From Agrobacterium tumefaciens (GTDB lineage: Bacteria > Pseudomonadota > Alphaproteobacteria > Rhizobiales > Rhizobiaceae), in contig NZ_CP039889.1 of NCBI RefSeq assembly GCF_005221325.1, positions 1 through 64,000 of the forward strand: DNA of 64,000 bases, read 5' to 3'. This document shows positions 24,692 through 33,965 of this stretch, in pieces (within the stretch, counting starts at the first letter, position 1; every line of letters starts with the position of its first letter). Made by a program: the position numbers and the translations under genes. Under the pieces are notes generated by a model. The model was given only the letters and a program-made list of their open reading frames with translations. It had not been told where the DNA came from and did no database searches.

Positions 24692-26820
24692 TCAACAGGC
24701 TCTTCCTCCAGTCAATCGCGTTTCGTCTGCCCTTTGCCATCGTCTTCATCTGCTCATCGGTCTTCATTCTGTCAGCTGTCGCAATCTACGGCTTGCAAAA
24801 GGCAAAAACCGAAATGGCGACCTACAGCCTACAGGCCTTCTCCAGCCTTGCGCGTGCCTCGCTCGTGTCGCGGCAGGTGGCCGACCTCGTTTCCAGCGCG
24901 CCGCTGCTGATGAACGCGACATCGCCTTACCGCGTGTCGAGCGAAAGTCGCGCGGTCGTTTCGCAGGTGGACAGCCTTCTCGAGACCATCGCCCAATACA
25001 AGAAAGCAGAAACGCAGAACGCCATTCCAAACGACGATATCGTCGAGCTGCTCCAGGCCATTCGCCAACAGACCCTGTCGCTTGCGGCGGATGCGGATGC
25101 CGCCCAGCAGCACAAGGCAGACGCAGCAGCGGCACTCGGTGAAATAGCAACGGGTCAGGCCGTTACCGAAGGAGCCCTTCGCCAGCGCCTGAACGCCATC
25201 GTGCAGGCTGCGGCCAATTCCGCTAGCCTGTTCCAGCTGGGTGAATTGCAGCGCCGCTTCACGTCGGAAACCGGCTATTTCATGAATGAACCGGCTGCGA
25301 TGGATGACGCTGGAGCCGAAGGTCTTATACCTTACAAACGCGTGTTCGACGCCCAGACGCAATATCTTCTTGAAATGTTTGCGATCCAGTCCTCCGTGTC
25401 GAAACTCCACGTCGTCTCCCGTAACCTTTCCCACGCAACCGAAACGCAAAGCGAAGCCGTCGCGCACAGATTGACGCAAGGCCTCGCCTCGGCTTCCGCG
25501 GCGCTCACCCGGTTGATCGTGATGGTCGCGATCGCTTTTGTGGTCGTCATCATTCTCTCGACCCTCTCCATCCGCTCTGTCATGCGGGTCTCACACGGCA
25601 TAACGGCACTTTCTGGCGGCATGAATTCCCTCGCCAATGGCGAGCAGAATGTCAGCCTGCCCACCTATCGGGGCTCGGAAACCGAACTCATCCGCCTGTC
25701 GGACGCATTTCATGCCTTTAAGGACAGCGTCGACCGCGTGTCCCGTCTTCGCCGCACGGCCGAAGCCGCGGCCCGGACAATCCGCTCCACTTTCCGGACG
25801 ATGAACGAGGGCATCGCGCTGTTTGACGCCACCGGCGAACCCATCACCATGAACAGGCGCATCATCGAGCTTGTCGGAAAGCGCGGCGGTTATTCCAGGA
25901 AGCTGCCGTTGCGCTCCTTCGTCGAAACGATACCGGAGATCGATCCGGCTCTCTTGCCCTCATCCGACGATCACGGCGGGCTCGCCAGCCGGATCACCGT
26001 GCGCCATCGCACGCAGGACCAGCAGGTCACGGAGATTGCCGTCTCCCGGCAACCGGATGGCGGCATCGTGCTTCTGGCCCGCGACGTGACGGCGCTCGAC
26101 CGCCAGGAGGCAGAAGCTGCAAAGGCCCAGCGGCTTGACGGCATCATGCGCATGACCCATCAGCTCAGCCACGAAGTCGGCAACATGATCGGTATCATTA
26201 CCGGAAGCCTCGGGCTTCTGGAGCGCGAAACCGGCTTCAGCGAGCGCCAGCAGCGCAACATCAATCGCATCCGCAAAGCCGCCGATCGTGGCCGCCAGCT
26301 TGCCAGCAGCATGCTCTCCATCGGCAGTCAGCAGCCGATCCACCCAGTCTATGTGGATGTCGCCTCGCTCCTGAAGGGGATGGTTGATGTTCTCGAGATT
26401 GCAGTCGGTACACGTAACCAGATCAACCTTCGTCTTCAGGATGATCTTCCCAGGCTCGCACTGGACGCCGCCTTGTTCGAGCAATCGATTCTCAACCTTT
26501 GCCTCAATTCAGCCGCAGCCATGCCGGGCGGTGGCGTCATCATCATCGCGGCGCAGACATCGGAGAATTCAGTCGAAATTTCGGTCGAGGACAACGGGCA
26601 CGGCATGGATCAGGATGCGGTGGACCGAGCTTTCGAACCCTATTTCACCACGCGCGCCCAACAGGGCGGCACGGGTCTTGGCCTCGCCATGGTCTACGGT
26701 TTTATGCGCCAGAGCGGCGGCGATGCCAAAATCACGTCGCAGCCCGGATGTGGCACGCGCGTATCCCTGACGTTCCCTATTTTCGGCGGGCAGCACGATG
26801 TGCCTGATGAAGCGAGATAG
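24688..26820 (+). CDS. Membrane sensor histidine kinase with large periplasmic domain
   Basis: 710 aa, GTG start. Membrane helices at about 12-33 and 270-292 enclose a helical periplasmic domain of about 235 residues, followed by HAMP (about 293-345), a PAS-like segment (about 365-470), HisKA with H495 (MTHQLSHEVGNMIGIITGSL) and an HATPase domain (VEDNGHGMD, GGTGLGLAMVYGFM). The layout recalls TorS- or PgtB-like kinases, some of which sense a ligand through a periplasmic binding protein. The two binding proteins encoded divergently are obvious candidates as sensory partners; this is inference. Confidence 0.92.
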   Translation: MINRLFLQSIAFRLPFAIVFICSSVFILSAVAIYGLQKAKTEMATYSLQAFSSLARASLVSRQVADLVSSAPLLMNATSPYRVSSESRAVVSQVDSLLETIAQYKKAETQNAIPNDDIVELLQAIRQQTLSLAADADAAQQHKADAAAALGEIATGQAVTEGALRQRLNAIVQAAANSASLFQLGELQRRFTSETGYFMNEPAAMDDAGAEGLIPYKRVFDAQTQYLLEMFAIQSSVSKLHVVSRNLSHATETQSEAVAHRLTQGLASASAALTRLIVMVAIAFVVVIILSTLSIRSVMRVSHGITALSGGMNSLANGEQNVSLPTYRGSETELIRLSDAFHAFKDSVDRVSRLRRTAEAAARTIRSTFRTMNEGIALFDATGEPITMNRRIIELVGKRGGYSRKLPLRSFVETIPEIDPALLPSSDDHGGLASRITVRHRTQDQQVTEIAVSRQPDGGIVLLARDVTALDRQEAEAAKAQRLDGIMRMTHQLSHEVGNMIGIITGSLGLLERETGFSERQQRNINRIRKAADRGRQLASSMLSIGSQQPIHPVYVDVASLLKGMVDVLEIAVGTRNQINLRLQDDLPRLALDAALFEQSILNLCLNSAAAMPGGGVIIIAAQTSENSVEISVEDNGHGMDQDAVDRAFEPYFTTRAQQGGTGLGLAMVYGFMRQSGGDAKITSQPGCGTRVSLTFPIFGGQHDVPDEAR

Positions 26821-26876
26821 AGCGACATGAATCGTTCGTTCGCGCACGCCGTTATTTTCGACACAAATACGCCAAC

Positions 26877-26904
26877 AAAAAAGCCGCATCGGGGTGAGAG
26901 CGGC
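26877..26904 (-). terminator. Rho-independent terminator (minus strand)
   Basis: On the minus strand GCCGC (26904-26900) pairs with GCGGC (26887-26883), followed by six T residues (26882-26877). It would end the minus-strand transcript of the membrane-protein gene that stops at 26986. A second hairpin, GCGAGCCCC/GGGGCTCGC (26940-26967), lies closer to the gene without a T-run. Confidence 0.65.
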
Positions 26905-26985
26905 GTCTGGCAATCATGGCAATGGAATTGTGTGGTTGAGCGAGCCCCTTATGTTGCAGGGGCTCGCGCTTATCATGCGTACTGG

Positions 26986-28074
26986 TTACTTGCGGTAGGC
27001 AAGCCCACCCCAGATGCGGCCTTCATCTCTGTGGCGTCCGCCATGCACTGCGCCGATATAGGCAGCGGCCGCTGAGACGAGTGCGGAGGCAGCCAGCAGG
27101 AACGCGGTCAGAATGCCAGCGATACGAGCTTTTTCAGCGGCATCGGCAGCCTTGTTCTTGGCGTCTTCCAGCGCCTTCTGCGCTTCCGCCTTCACAGCCT
27201 CAACCTGCTTTTGCGCTTCATCCACCTTCTTCTGTGCTTCCGCCCTGACAGCCTGTACGCGTTCAACCGTTTCGTTGACTCGTGCCTGGGCATCGGTCGG
27301 GCTGATATTTGTACGGGCAGCGATCTGATTGGTGAGCCAGGTTTTATCGGCATCGGAAATCTGGCCGGTTGCAAGCAGATTACCGAGAATACCGCTGATC
27401 TGCCTCTGATAGTCGCCCGCATTTTGATCACCCGGTACGGCCGTGGCCGGAGTGTCGGTTCTCAGGAGCGTATCGGTGAAATAATCAACCGGATTGGTCT
27501 TCAAGCCCTGCGGAAGCATCTGCTCGATGCTGGGAGCTGCGGCCTGGCCAGCACCTTGCGCGAGACCGCCAGCCGCATTGCCAGCTCCCGAGATGACGCC
27601 GCCGGCCAATTGACCGGCACCCTGAACCGCTCCGCCAACCGCGGAACCGGTTGCTTCGACAGCGGTCTGCGCCACGCTTCCGACCGCCTTCGCGCCGCCG
27701 GACAAGACGCCGAGAGCCAGAAACGCGGAAACAACCGTTCCAAGACCCCAGACAACCAAACCATTGACGCCGTCACGAACGGTCAATTCGTTCTTGTCGG
27801 CCGCGCCGGCGGGGCGGCGCATGCGGCCGGAAATATAACCGCCAAGCATGTAGGAGCCCACCATCGAAAGGATGACAAACAGCGCGGTGAGGATCAGCCA
27901 CACCGTGCTGATCTCGCCACCATTATCGGCTGAAATGGAGCTCAGCCCGAGACCACCCGCAAAAGCGGTGAGGATGGCCATCGCGCCAGAGGAAATGACA
28001 GCACCGGCGAAAATGGCAGGCCAATCGACATAGCTGCGGTTTGGATTTGTTTCGATACCCGTTGGATCAACCAT
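26986..28074 (-). CDS. Membrane protein with coiled coil (PhnA-like, function unknown)
   Basis: 362 aa from ATG 28074. Order: a membrane helix (about 18-40), a second and third helix within about 55-135, a Gly/Ala-rich stretch with repeated GA(G/A) patterns (about 145-190), an acidic-basic alanine-rich coiled coil (AEAQKKVDEAQKQVEAVKAE and following, about 280-325) and a C-terminal membrane helix. Rhizobial homologues are annotated only as PhnA-like or hypothetical membrane proteins; no link to phosphonates is visible. Its ATG overlaps the stop of the 24-aa peptide gene (TGATG), so translation is probably coupled. Confidence 0.75.
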   Translation of the reverse strand: MVDPTGIETNPNRSYVDWPAIFAGAVISSGAMAILTAFAGGLGLSSISADNGGEISTVWLILTALFVILSMVGSYMLGGYISGRMRRPAGAADKNELTVRDGVNGLVVWGLGTVVSAFLALGVLSGGAKAVGSVAQTAVEATGSAVGGAVQGAGQLAGGVISGAGNAAGGLAQGAGQAAAPSIEQMLPQGLKTNPVDYFTDTLLRTDTPATAVPGDQNAGDYQRQISGILGNLLATGQISDADKTWLTNQIAARTNISPTDAQARVNETVERVQAVRAEAQKKVDEAQKQVEAVKAEAQKALEDAKNKAADAAEKARIAGILTAFLLAASALVSAAAAYIGAVHGGRHRDEGRIWGGLAYRK

Positions 28075-28148
28075 CAGCGTAGCCCCAGCAATGAAAGAAT
28101 GAACAGGACGACGACGACTAGACCGACTAGATAAATAATGGAATTCAT
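28074..28148 (-). CDS. 24-aa membrane peptide, translationally coupled
   Basis: ATG at 28148 is preceded by a strong ribosome binding site (AAGGAGATACCGC). The product MNSIIYLVGLVVVVLFILSL plus LGLR is one hydrophobic helix with a basic end. Its TGA stop shares two bases with the ATG of the next gene, which itself has only a poor binding site, so the peptide could set the translation of the membrane protein. The gene is far below normal length thresholds. Confidence 0.7.
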   Translation of the reverse strand: MNSIIYLVGLVVVVLFILSLLGLR

Positions 28149-28411
28149 GCGGTATCTCCTTCGAAAGGACGATCAATCCTCCGCGTAGCGGGTGATATAT
28201 GCAGCGAGAAATGCGAGCTGATTGCTCTCTCACCAAACTCGTCGCGCTCGAAAAAGTTTCACGATTGGTCATTGCAGCAGAAAGATACTGAAAAAATCTT
28301 GGCAAGCTGGATGACTATGGAGGAATGCCGCCCCGCAGGCTCGCAGCCGTATCCACTCCGCAGTGTAGGCCGCGTTCCGGCAGCCTCCGGACCTGGTTTA
28401 TTTGTCTATGA

Positions 28412-29347
28412 TCAGTTAGCGGGCGTCGGCCGCTTGCTGGAGACGGCCAGCGCGAGGCCGATGAGTATGACGCCGACGCCAGCGGCGAACAACAGGCCGA
28501 GCTTGTCTCCGAACATGAATGAGGCGGCAGCAATCCCGAACACCGGTTGAAGATATTGCACGCTTGCCGCGACCCGGGCGGGGACAGCCCGCAGAATGTA
28601 CAGCCAGACCAACAGCCCTGCCACCGTCACCATGACCCCGAGATAAATCGCAGCCCAGATTGCTTGCATGCTGATCTGGTACGGCGTGGCCGACATTTCC
28701 GAAACGGCAAGCGGAAGAATGGCGAGAAGTCCAGCTACGGCATTCCATGTCGCGACGGGCAATGTTCCATATCGTTCGGCCAGTTCGGCGCTCCAGATGT
28801 AATAGAACGCTATGGAGACGGCTGAAACCAGCATCCAGGCAACACCCGAGGCTGTCGTCTTTGACAGATCGTCAACTCCGGATCCGCTTCCTATTGCAAC
28901 AAGTCCTATCCCGCAGAATGCCGCAAGAAGGCCGCTCCAGTGCCGGCCCGCAACCGGCTGTCGAAGGCGCAGGGCCGCGAAGAAGACCACGAAGATCGGG
29001 ATCGTCGCAGAAACAATCGTGCCGACAGAGGCCGAGGTTCCCTGCACGCCGAAGGATTGGGCCACATTGCCAAGCGTTATGCCCATGACCCCCAGCGCGA
29101 TGATGCTCGGGATCGCGCGCAAAGGCACCTTCAACCTCCCCGCGGCCATGACCAACAATAGCGGTACGGCGATCATGAAGCGCAGCGCCGTGAACATCAG
29201 CGGCGGCATCGTTTCGAGCCCCAGCTTCGTGATCGGGATCGACAGGCCCCACATCACGGCAAGAACAAGCATTGCCAGAATGTTCCGCGCAGAGGGAGCT
29301 GTTTTGAAGGCGCTGGCGCTGGGTGTAAAGGCCGTATCAGTGGGCAT
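28412..29347 (-). CDS. EamA-family (DMT superfamily) exporter
   Basis: 311 aa from ATG 29347; longer in-frame starts run into the LysR promoter. Ten hydrophobic helices in two EamA repeats (about 25-160 and 175-305), for example LVLAVMWGLSIPITKLGL in the first. Such proteins export amino acids, metabolites or drugs. It diverges from the LysR gene at 29466, its likely regulator. Confidence 0.9.
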   Translation of the reverse strand: MPTDTAFTPSASAFKTAPSARNILAMLVLAVMWGLSIPITKLGLETMPPLMFTALRFMIAVPLLLVMAAGRLKVPLRAIPSIIALGVMGITLGNVAQSFGVQGTSASVGTIVSATIPIFVVFFAALRLRQPVAGRHWSGLLAAFCGIGLVAIGSGSGVDDLSKTTASGVAWMLVSAVSIAFYYIWSAELAERYGTLPVATWNAVAGLLAILPLAVSEMSATPYQISMQAIWAAIYLGVMVTVAGLLVWLYILRAVPARVAASVQYLQPVFGIAAASFMFGDKLGLLFAAGVGVILIGLALAVSSKRPTPAN

Positions 29348-29465
29348 AATCAGTTTCACCCGTTGGCATGAGTGTGTACTCATGTCATTCATATGATCCG
29401 ACAATGCCCTGCCGACAAACGATAACTTCTCACAGGACGCGTGAGCGTACCTCACGCATTTTGCC

Positions 29466-30368
29466 ATGGCTGATTTTTTACCTCCTTTGCAAACCCTCCG
29501 CGCCTTCGAGGCGACGGCGAGGCGCCTTAGCATGACGCTGGCAGCCGAAGAGCTATATCTCACGCATGGAGCCGTCAGCCGGCAGATCAAGCTGCTGGAG
29601 GAACATCTAGGCGCGCCGCTCTTTCGGCGCCTGACCCGCAAGATAGAGTTGACCGAGGCAGGTGTTTCGTTTTTCGGCGTGGTGACGCGGCTCCTGTCGG
29701 AGTTGTCACGGGAAGCTGAGGCGATCAGGAGCCGAAGCGACACGCAGCGTCTCATCATCAGTTGCGGCGTTTCCTTCGCCAGCAAATGGCTGACACCGCG
29801 CCTTCACAGGCTGATGGCGCTGCATCCCGAATTCGACGTGCATCTTGAAGTGACGGATACCTGGGTGGACTTCACCAAGGGACAGGTCGATATCGCTCTC
29901 CGTTATGGCGCGGGTGAATATCCGGGTGCCACGGCTGAGCGGATCATGAACGAGACCGTCTCACCCGTCTGCGCCCCTGATTATCCTGAAAAACTGGGCG
30001 GACTTTCCGATCCTTCGGATATGGAGAAATGTCAGCTGATCCACGAGATCGGCATGACGGCGACCTGGGAGCGGTGGTTCGCAATGATGAAGCTGTCTTA
30101 TCCCCGGATGCGTGGTCTCGGCTTCAGTCACGGCAGTATGTCGATCGAAGCAGCGATCCGAGGGGAAGGCGTGGCGCTCGGGCGAAGCGTTCTGGTCACC
30201 CAAGACCTCGCCCAGGGCCGTCTCGTGGCGCCATTTCCGGACGCGAAAATGGACGTGGAGCTGGGCTATGACTTCGTTTACAGAAGCGGCACGCAGGATC
30301 ATCCGAAGGTAAAAGCCTGTAGGGACTGGATAGCAAGAGAGGCGCGCCAGTCAATATCGACGGATTGA
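29466..30368 (+). CDS. LysR-family regulator (GcvA-like)
   Basis: 300 aa. N-terminal winged helix (LQTLRAFEATARRLSMTLAA, AVSRQIKLLEEHLGAPLFRR), then the periplasmic-binding-like effector domain with the GcvA-subgroup features VDIALRYGAGEYPG and VSPVCAPDY. Divergent from the EamA exporter gene with 118 bp between, so it most likely controls export. Ends shortly before the P460 gene, which has its own upstream element. Confidence 0.9.
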   Translation: MADFLPPLQTLRAFEATARRLSMTLAAEELYLTHGAVSRQIKLLEEHLGAPLFRRLTRKIELTEAGVSFFGVVTRLLSELSREAEAIRSRSDTQRLIISCGVSFASKWLTPRLHRLMALHPEFDVHLEVTDTWVDFTKGQVDIALRYGAGEYPGATAERIMNETVSPVCAPDYPEKLGGLSDPSDMEKCQLIHEIGMTATWERWFAMMKLSYPRMRGLGFSHGSMSIEAAIRGEGVALGRSVLVTQDLAQGRLVAPFPDAKMDVELGYDFVYRSGTQDHPKVKACRDWIAREARQSISTD

Positions 30369-30427
30369 ATGGCCTCTACAGCGAGGTTCGGCCATGTCCG
30401 GATCCGCCTCGTACCCTGCTACGATCT

Positions 30428-30465
30428 GATACATAAATGCGGGTTTCACGACACATGCCGGATAC
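30428..30465 (+). promoter_or_regulatory. Shared GATAC element, copy 1 (upstream of P460 gene)
   Basis: GATAC (30428-30432) and ACATGCCGGATAC (30453-30465); the GATAC cores are 33 bp apart. The 13-mer is identical to that upstream of the Ohr gene. The gene starts 50 bp downstream. Confidence 0.55.
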
Positions 30466-30515
30466 CTGCGGCGCAGATCAATACCTGATCGTTTTCGGAT
30501 CAGGCAGGGTTTGTC

Positions 30516-31025
30516 ATGAAGAGCCAGTTTTTTTTCGCCGTCGCTCTCTCGGTTGCGGGAGCAGGTTTCGGGGCCGTTTATTCGAGCCTTGCGGACACGC
30601 CGCCGGAAAACGCCTCTCCCATCTATGGCGTTACGCTTCCTGAAGGATATCGCGACTGGCGATTCATCGCGCCCGCCCAGGAAGCGCCTCCGCTCGACGA
30701 GCTTCGAGCGGTTCTCGCAAACGATATAGCCGTCGATGCCTATAAGAGCGGGACCCTGCCCTTTCCCGACGGCTCGATATTGGTGAAGCTTGCTTACAAG
30801 CGGCAGCAATCGACGGAATTTCCCCCGGCCACGGTGCCGGGCGCGGCGACCACCGTGCAGGTGATGGTCAAGGACTCCAAAAAATATCCCGACAGCCATG
30901 GCTGGGGTTTCGGACGGTTCGTCAACGGCAAACCGGTCGATGTCGCGCAGCATGAGACCTGCCTCTCCTGCCATGTGGGCAACGTTAAGGACCACGATTT
31001 TGTGTTCACGCGTTATGCGCCCTGA
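30516..31025 (+). CDS. Cytochrome P460-family haem protein
   Basis: 169 aa. An N-terminal signal segment (residues 1-27) directs it to the periplasm. The body matches the cytochrome P460 fold (GYRDWRFIAPA, PDSHGWGFGRF), and near the C-terminus CLSCH (about 149-153) is a c-type haem site. P460 and cytochrome c'-beta proteins oxidise hydroxylamine or bind nitric oxide. A cytochrome c biogenesis gene (DipZ) follows after 149 bp, which fits a secreted haem protein with a CxxCH site. Confidence 0.85.
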   Translation: MKSQFFFAVALSVAGAGFGAVYSSLADTPPENASPIYGVTLPEGYRDWRFIAPAQEAPPLDELRAVLANDIAVDAYKSGTLPFPDGSILVKLAYKRQQSTEFPPATVPGAATTVQVMVKDSKKYPDSHGWGFGRFVNGKPVDVAQHETCLSCHVGNVKDHDFVFTRYAP

Positions 31026-31061
31026 CGAATGAGAAGGCCCTGCGGCCAGCTTTTACACTCG

Positions 31062-31099
31062 AATACAAATCCACGGAAATCCCGACATATCAGGGATAC
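31062..31099 (+). promoter_or_regulatory. Shared GATAC element, copy 2 (upstream of dipZ)
   Basis: AATAC (31062-31066) and ATATCAGGGATAC (31087-31099), cores 33 bp apart, 75 bp before the dipZ start. Confidence 0.5.
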
Positions 31100-31174
31100 G
31101 CGAGGCCGGGAGAGTGATGCCATTGCCGGGCCGCCTTACCGCCCGGATCCCGAACTCCCGCCCGAAAGGAAAAG

Positions 31175-32953
31175 ATGATGACGCTCCTGGTCATTGCCTA
31201 TCTCGGAGGGGCGCTGACAATTCTCAGCCCCTGTATCCTGCCCATCCTCCCCTTCGTTTTTGCGCGGGCCGGGCAACCGTTCCTGCGCAGCACGTTGCCC
31301 CTGCTCGTCGGCATGGCGGCAACCTTTTCCGCCGTCGCGACGCTCGCCGCAGTGGGCGGCAGCTGGGCCATCAACGCCAATGAATATGGCCGGTTTGCCG
31401 CTCTCGCGCTGCTCGCCGTCTTCGGCGTGGGCCTGATTTCGGCGCGTGCAGCCAGTACCATCAGCCGCCCGGTCGTCGAACTCGGCAACCGTCTTGCCAA
31501 CGCCGCCGGAAAGCCGGGGACAGTACCGACAGTCGTTGGCTCCCTGATGCTCGGCATCGCCACCGGCCTATTGTGGGCGCCCTGCGCCGGACCGATCCTC
31601 GGGCTGGTGCTGACGGGTGCAGCCCTGAAGGGCGTCAATCTGGGGACCAGCCTGCTGCTTGCCGCCTATGCCACTGGTGCCGCGACCTCGCTTGCCGTCG
31701 CCATTCTCATCGGCGGCAGGGTATTTTCGGCCATGAAGCGGTCCCTCGGTTTCAGCGAGCGTATCCGGCAGGGGCTTGGCGCAGCGGTTCTTGCCGGGGT
31801 CGCCGTCATCGCGCTCGGGCTCGATACGGGCTTCCTGTCACAGCTTTCCTATGCCAGCACGGCGTCCTTCGAACAGCAGGTCCTCGATCGGCTGCACACA
31901 ACCAAGAGCCCTGAGCAGAAGATCGCGACGGCAGGCAAAGCCGACGCCCTTACCACACGCGTCAGCGCTGAGCCGTTCAGGTCGGAACTGCCGGTTGAAG
32001 GCCGGGCCCCATCTCTTGATGGTGCCGTCGAATGGCTGAACTCGCCGCCGCTCGCGCGAGAAGAATTGCGTGGCAAGGTCGTGCTCATCGACTTCTGGAC
32101 CTATTCCTGCATCAATTGCATCCGCACCATTCCTTATGTGCGTGCCTGGGCGGAGAAATACAGGGATCAGGGCCTTGTCGTCATCGGCGTCCACGCGCCC
32201 GAATTCGCCTTCGAAAAGAAGATCGACAATGTCAGGCAGGCCGTCGCCGGCTTCAAGATCGACTATCCGGTGGCAATCGACAATGATTACAAAATCTGGC
32301 GCGCCTTTGATAACAGCTACTGGCCGGCGCATTACCTGATCGATGCCAGGGGTCAGATCCGCTACCATCATTTCGGCGAGGGCAACTACCGGGAGACCGA
32401 AGAAGCGATCCAGGATTTGCTGCGCGAGGCCGGCAGCAGCGCTTCCGCCAGTGACACCGTGACCCCCAAGGCCAATGGTGCCGAAGCCGGCGCGGATATC
32501 AGCCACATGCTCTCCGGTGAAACCTATATAGGCTACCGGCAGGCGCAGAGCTTTGCATCAAACGAGGCGATGCGCGCAGACACGCCCCGCGATTACTCCG
32601 TCAAGACACCGGCCCTGAATGAATGGGGACTTTCCGGAAAATGGACCGTTGGCGCGGAAGCGGCGACCCTTGATGCGGCCGATGGCGGCATCACCTACCG
32701 CTTCAGCGCCCGTGATCTGCATCTGGTGCTTGGGCCTGCTGACGCTGGAAAACAGGTCCGTTTCCAGGTGAGCATCGACAGTCACCCGCCGGGTCCTGAT
32801 CACGGCGCCGATACGGATGCCGAAGGCAATGGCGTCGTCACATCAACCCGCCTTTACCAGCTCGTCCGCCAGTCCGGCACCGTGGAAGCCAGAACCTTCG
32901 CCATTCGTTTTCTCGATCCCGGCGTGCAGGCCTATGCCTTCACCTTCGGCTGA
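31175..32953 (+). CDS. dipZ: DipZ-type thiol:disulfide transporter with thioredoxin domain
   Basis: 592 aa. Residues about 1-235 form the CcdA/DsbD membrane domain with its first cysteine in LSPCILPILPF and second in LWAPCAGPIL; about 270-425 is a thioredoxin-like domain with active site CINC (TYSCINCIRTIPY); the last 150 residues form the DipZ C-terminal beta domain. It carries electrons from the cytoplasm to periplasmic thiol targets. Next to a CxxCH haem protein and several exported enzymes it likely keeps cysteines reduced for haem attachment or repair. The alpha/beta hydrolase gene follows after 46 bp and may be co-transcribed. Confidence 0.9.
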   Translation: MMTLLVIAYLGGALTILSPCILPILPFVFARAGQPFLRSTLPLLVGMAATFSAVATLAAVGGSWAINANEYGRFAALALLAVFGVGLISARAASTISRPVVELGNRLANAAGKPGTVPTVVGSLMLGIATGLLWAPCAGPILGLVLTGAALKGVNLGTSLLLAAYATGAATSLAVAILIGGRVFSAMKRSLGFSERIRQGLGAAVLAGVAVIALGLDTGFLSQLSYASTASFEQQVLDRLHTTKSPEQKIATAGKADALTTRVSAEPFRSELPVEGRAPSLDGAVEWLNSPPLAREELRGKVVLIDFWTYSCINCIRTIPYVRAWAEKYRDQGLVVIGVHAPEFAFEKKIDNVRQAVAGFKIDYPVAIDNDYKIWRAFDNSYWPAHYLIDARGQIRYHHFGEGNYRETEEAIQDLLREAGSSASASDTVTPKANGAEAGADISHMLSGETYIGYRQAQSFASNEAMRADTPRDYSVKTPALNEWGLSGKWTVGAEAATLDAADGGITYRFSARDLHLVLGPADAGKQVRFQVSIDSHPPGPDHGADTDAEGNGVVTSTRLYQLVRQSGTVEARTFAIRFLDPGVQAYAFTFG

Positions 32954-32999
32954 ACCCGATTTTCATCCCACCCACCCACAGGAACACCAAAGGAGAAAA

Positions 33000-33761
33000 A
33001 TGATGCACCATCGTCTCATGCCAAAATTCGCCCTCGCCGTCGCAACTGCCCTGATCGCTTTTGCCGCACAGGCAGCAGAGGTGAAGAATATCGTCATAGT
33101 CCATGGCGCGCTCGCCGATGGCTCGGCCTGGCACAAGGCGACGGACATCCTCGAAAGCCGTGGTTTCAACGTCACGATCGTGCAGGAGCCCATCACCTCC
33201 CTTGCCGATGACGTGGCGGCAACAAACCGCGTCCTTGATCTTCAGCAAGGCCCAAGCCTGCTGGTCGGACACAGCTACAGCGGAATGGTGATTTCGGAAG
33301 CCGGTAACCGACCGGATGTGGCAGGTCTCGTTTATGTCGCCGCCTTCCAGCCGGAGAAGGGAGAGAGCCTTCTCGACCTCGCCGGATCGAAACCACCGGC
33401 TGGCAACGGTATCAAGCAGACGAAGGATGGCGCATTCCTCTATCTCGATCCGGCTGTCTTTGCGCAGGATTTCGCCGCCGACCTGCCCCGTGAGGAAGCG
33501 GCTTTCATGGCAAAAAGCCAAGTCTACGCCGCCAAGGCTGCCTTTGCTGCCAAAGCTGGCGAACCCGCCTGGAAAACAAAGAAAAGCTGGTCGATTGTGG
33601 CGACGCAGGACCGGTCGATCAACGCCGATCTCGAACGGGACATGGCAAAGCGCGCCGGCAGTGCGGTGACCGAGATTGCGGCAAGCCATGCGGTCTTCGC
33701 TTCCCAGCCCGAAAAGGTCGCGGATGTCATCGATCAGGCCGCGCGGCAATCCGCGAAATAA
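33000..33761 (+). CDS. Exported alpha/beta hydrolase
   Basis: 253 aa with a double ATG start (33000, 33003) after AGGAG. A Sec signal peptide ends at AAQA-AE (about residue 23). Oxyanion motif VHGALADGSAW, nucleophile elbow GHSYSG, and catalytic histidine in SHAVFASQPEKV give a complete serine hydrolase triad of the EstC/pyrethroid-hydrolase-like group. It lies 46 bp after dipZ and probably shares its transcript. A hairpin (about 33810-33835) follows. Substrate unknown. Confidence 0.87.
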   Translation: MMHHRLMPKFALAVATALIAFAAQAAEVKNIVIVHGALADGSAWHKATDILESRGFNVTIVQEPITSLADDVAATNRVLDLQQGPSLLVGHSYSGMVISEAGNRPDVAGLVYVAAFQPEKGESLLDLAGSKPPAGNGIKQTKDGAFLYLDPAVFAQDFAADLPREEAAFMAKSQVYAAKAAFAAKAGEPAWKTKKSWSIVATQDRSINADLERDMAKRAGSAVTEIAASHAVFASQPEKVADVIDQAARQSAK

Positions 33762-33903
33762 ACAACGCCGCTTTTAAGGTGCTGATACAGCCGCTCCCGA
33801 CACCGGGGGCGGCTGATTTGCGTTCATAGGGCAGACCGAATGTATCAGTCTGTATCCAGAGCCGTCGCTGCTACAAAACCATTCACATTCGTGCCCTTGG
33901 GAC

Positions 33904-33916
33904 ACATCGGGGATAC
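33904..33916 (+). promoter_or_regulatory. Shared GATAC element, copy 3
   Basis: ACATCGGGGATAC (33904-33916), 10 of 13 bases as in copy 1, lies 49 bp before the Tat-exported hydrolase start. The upstream half-site is less clear (GTATC motifs at 33842 and 33852). Confidence 0.45.
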
Positions 33917-33965
33917 ACGCACGGCGTTACCTGCCCATCATCCAACATGGACAGGAGACACAGCA

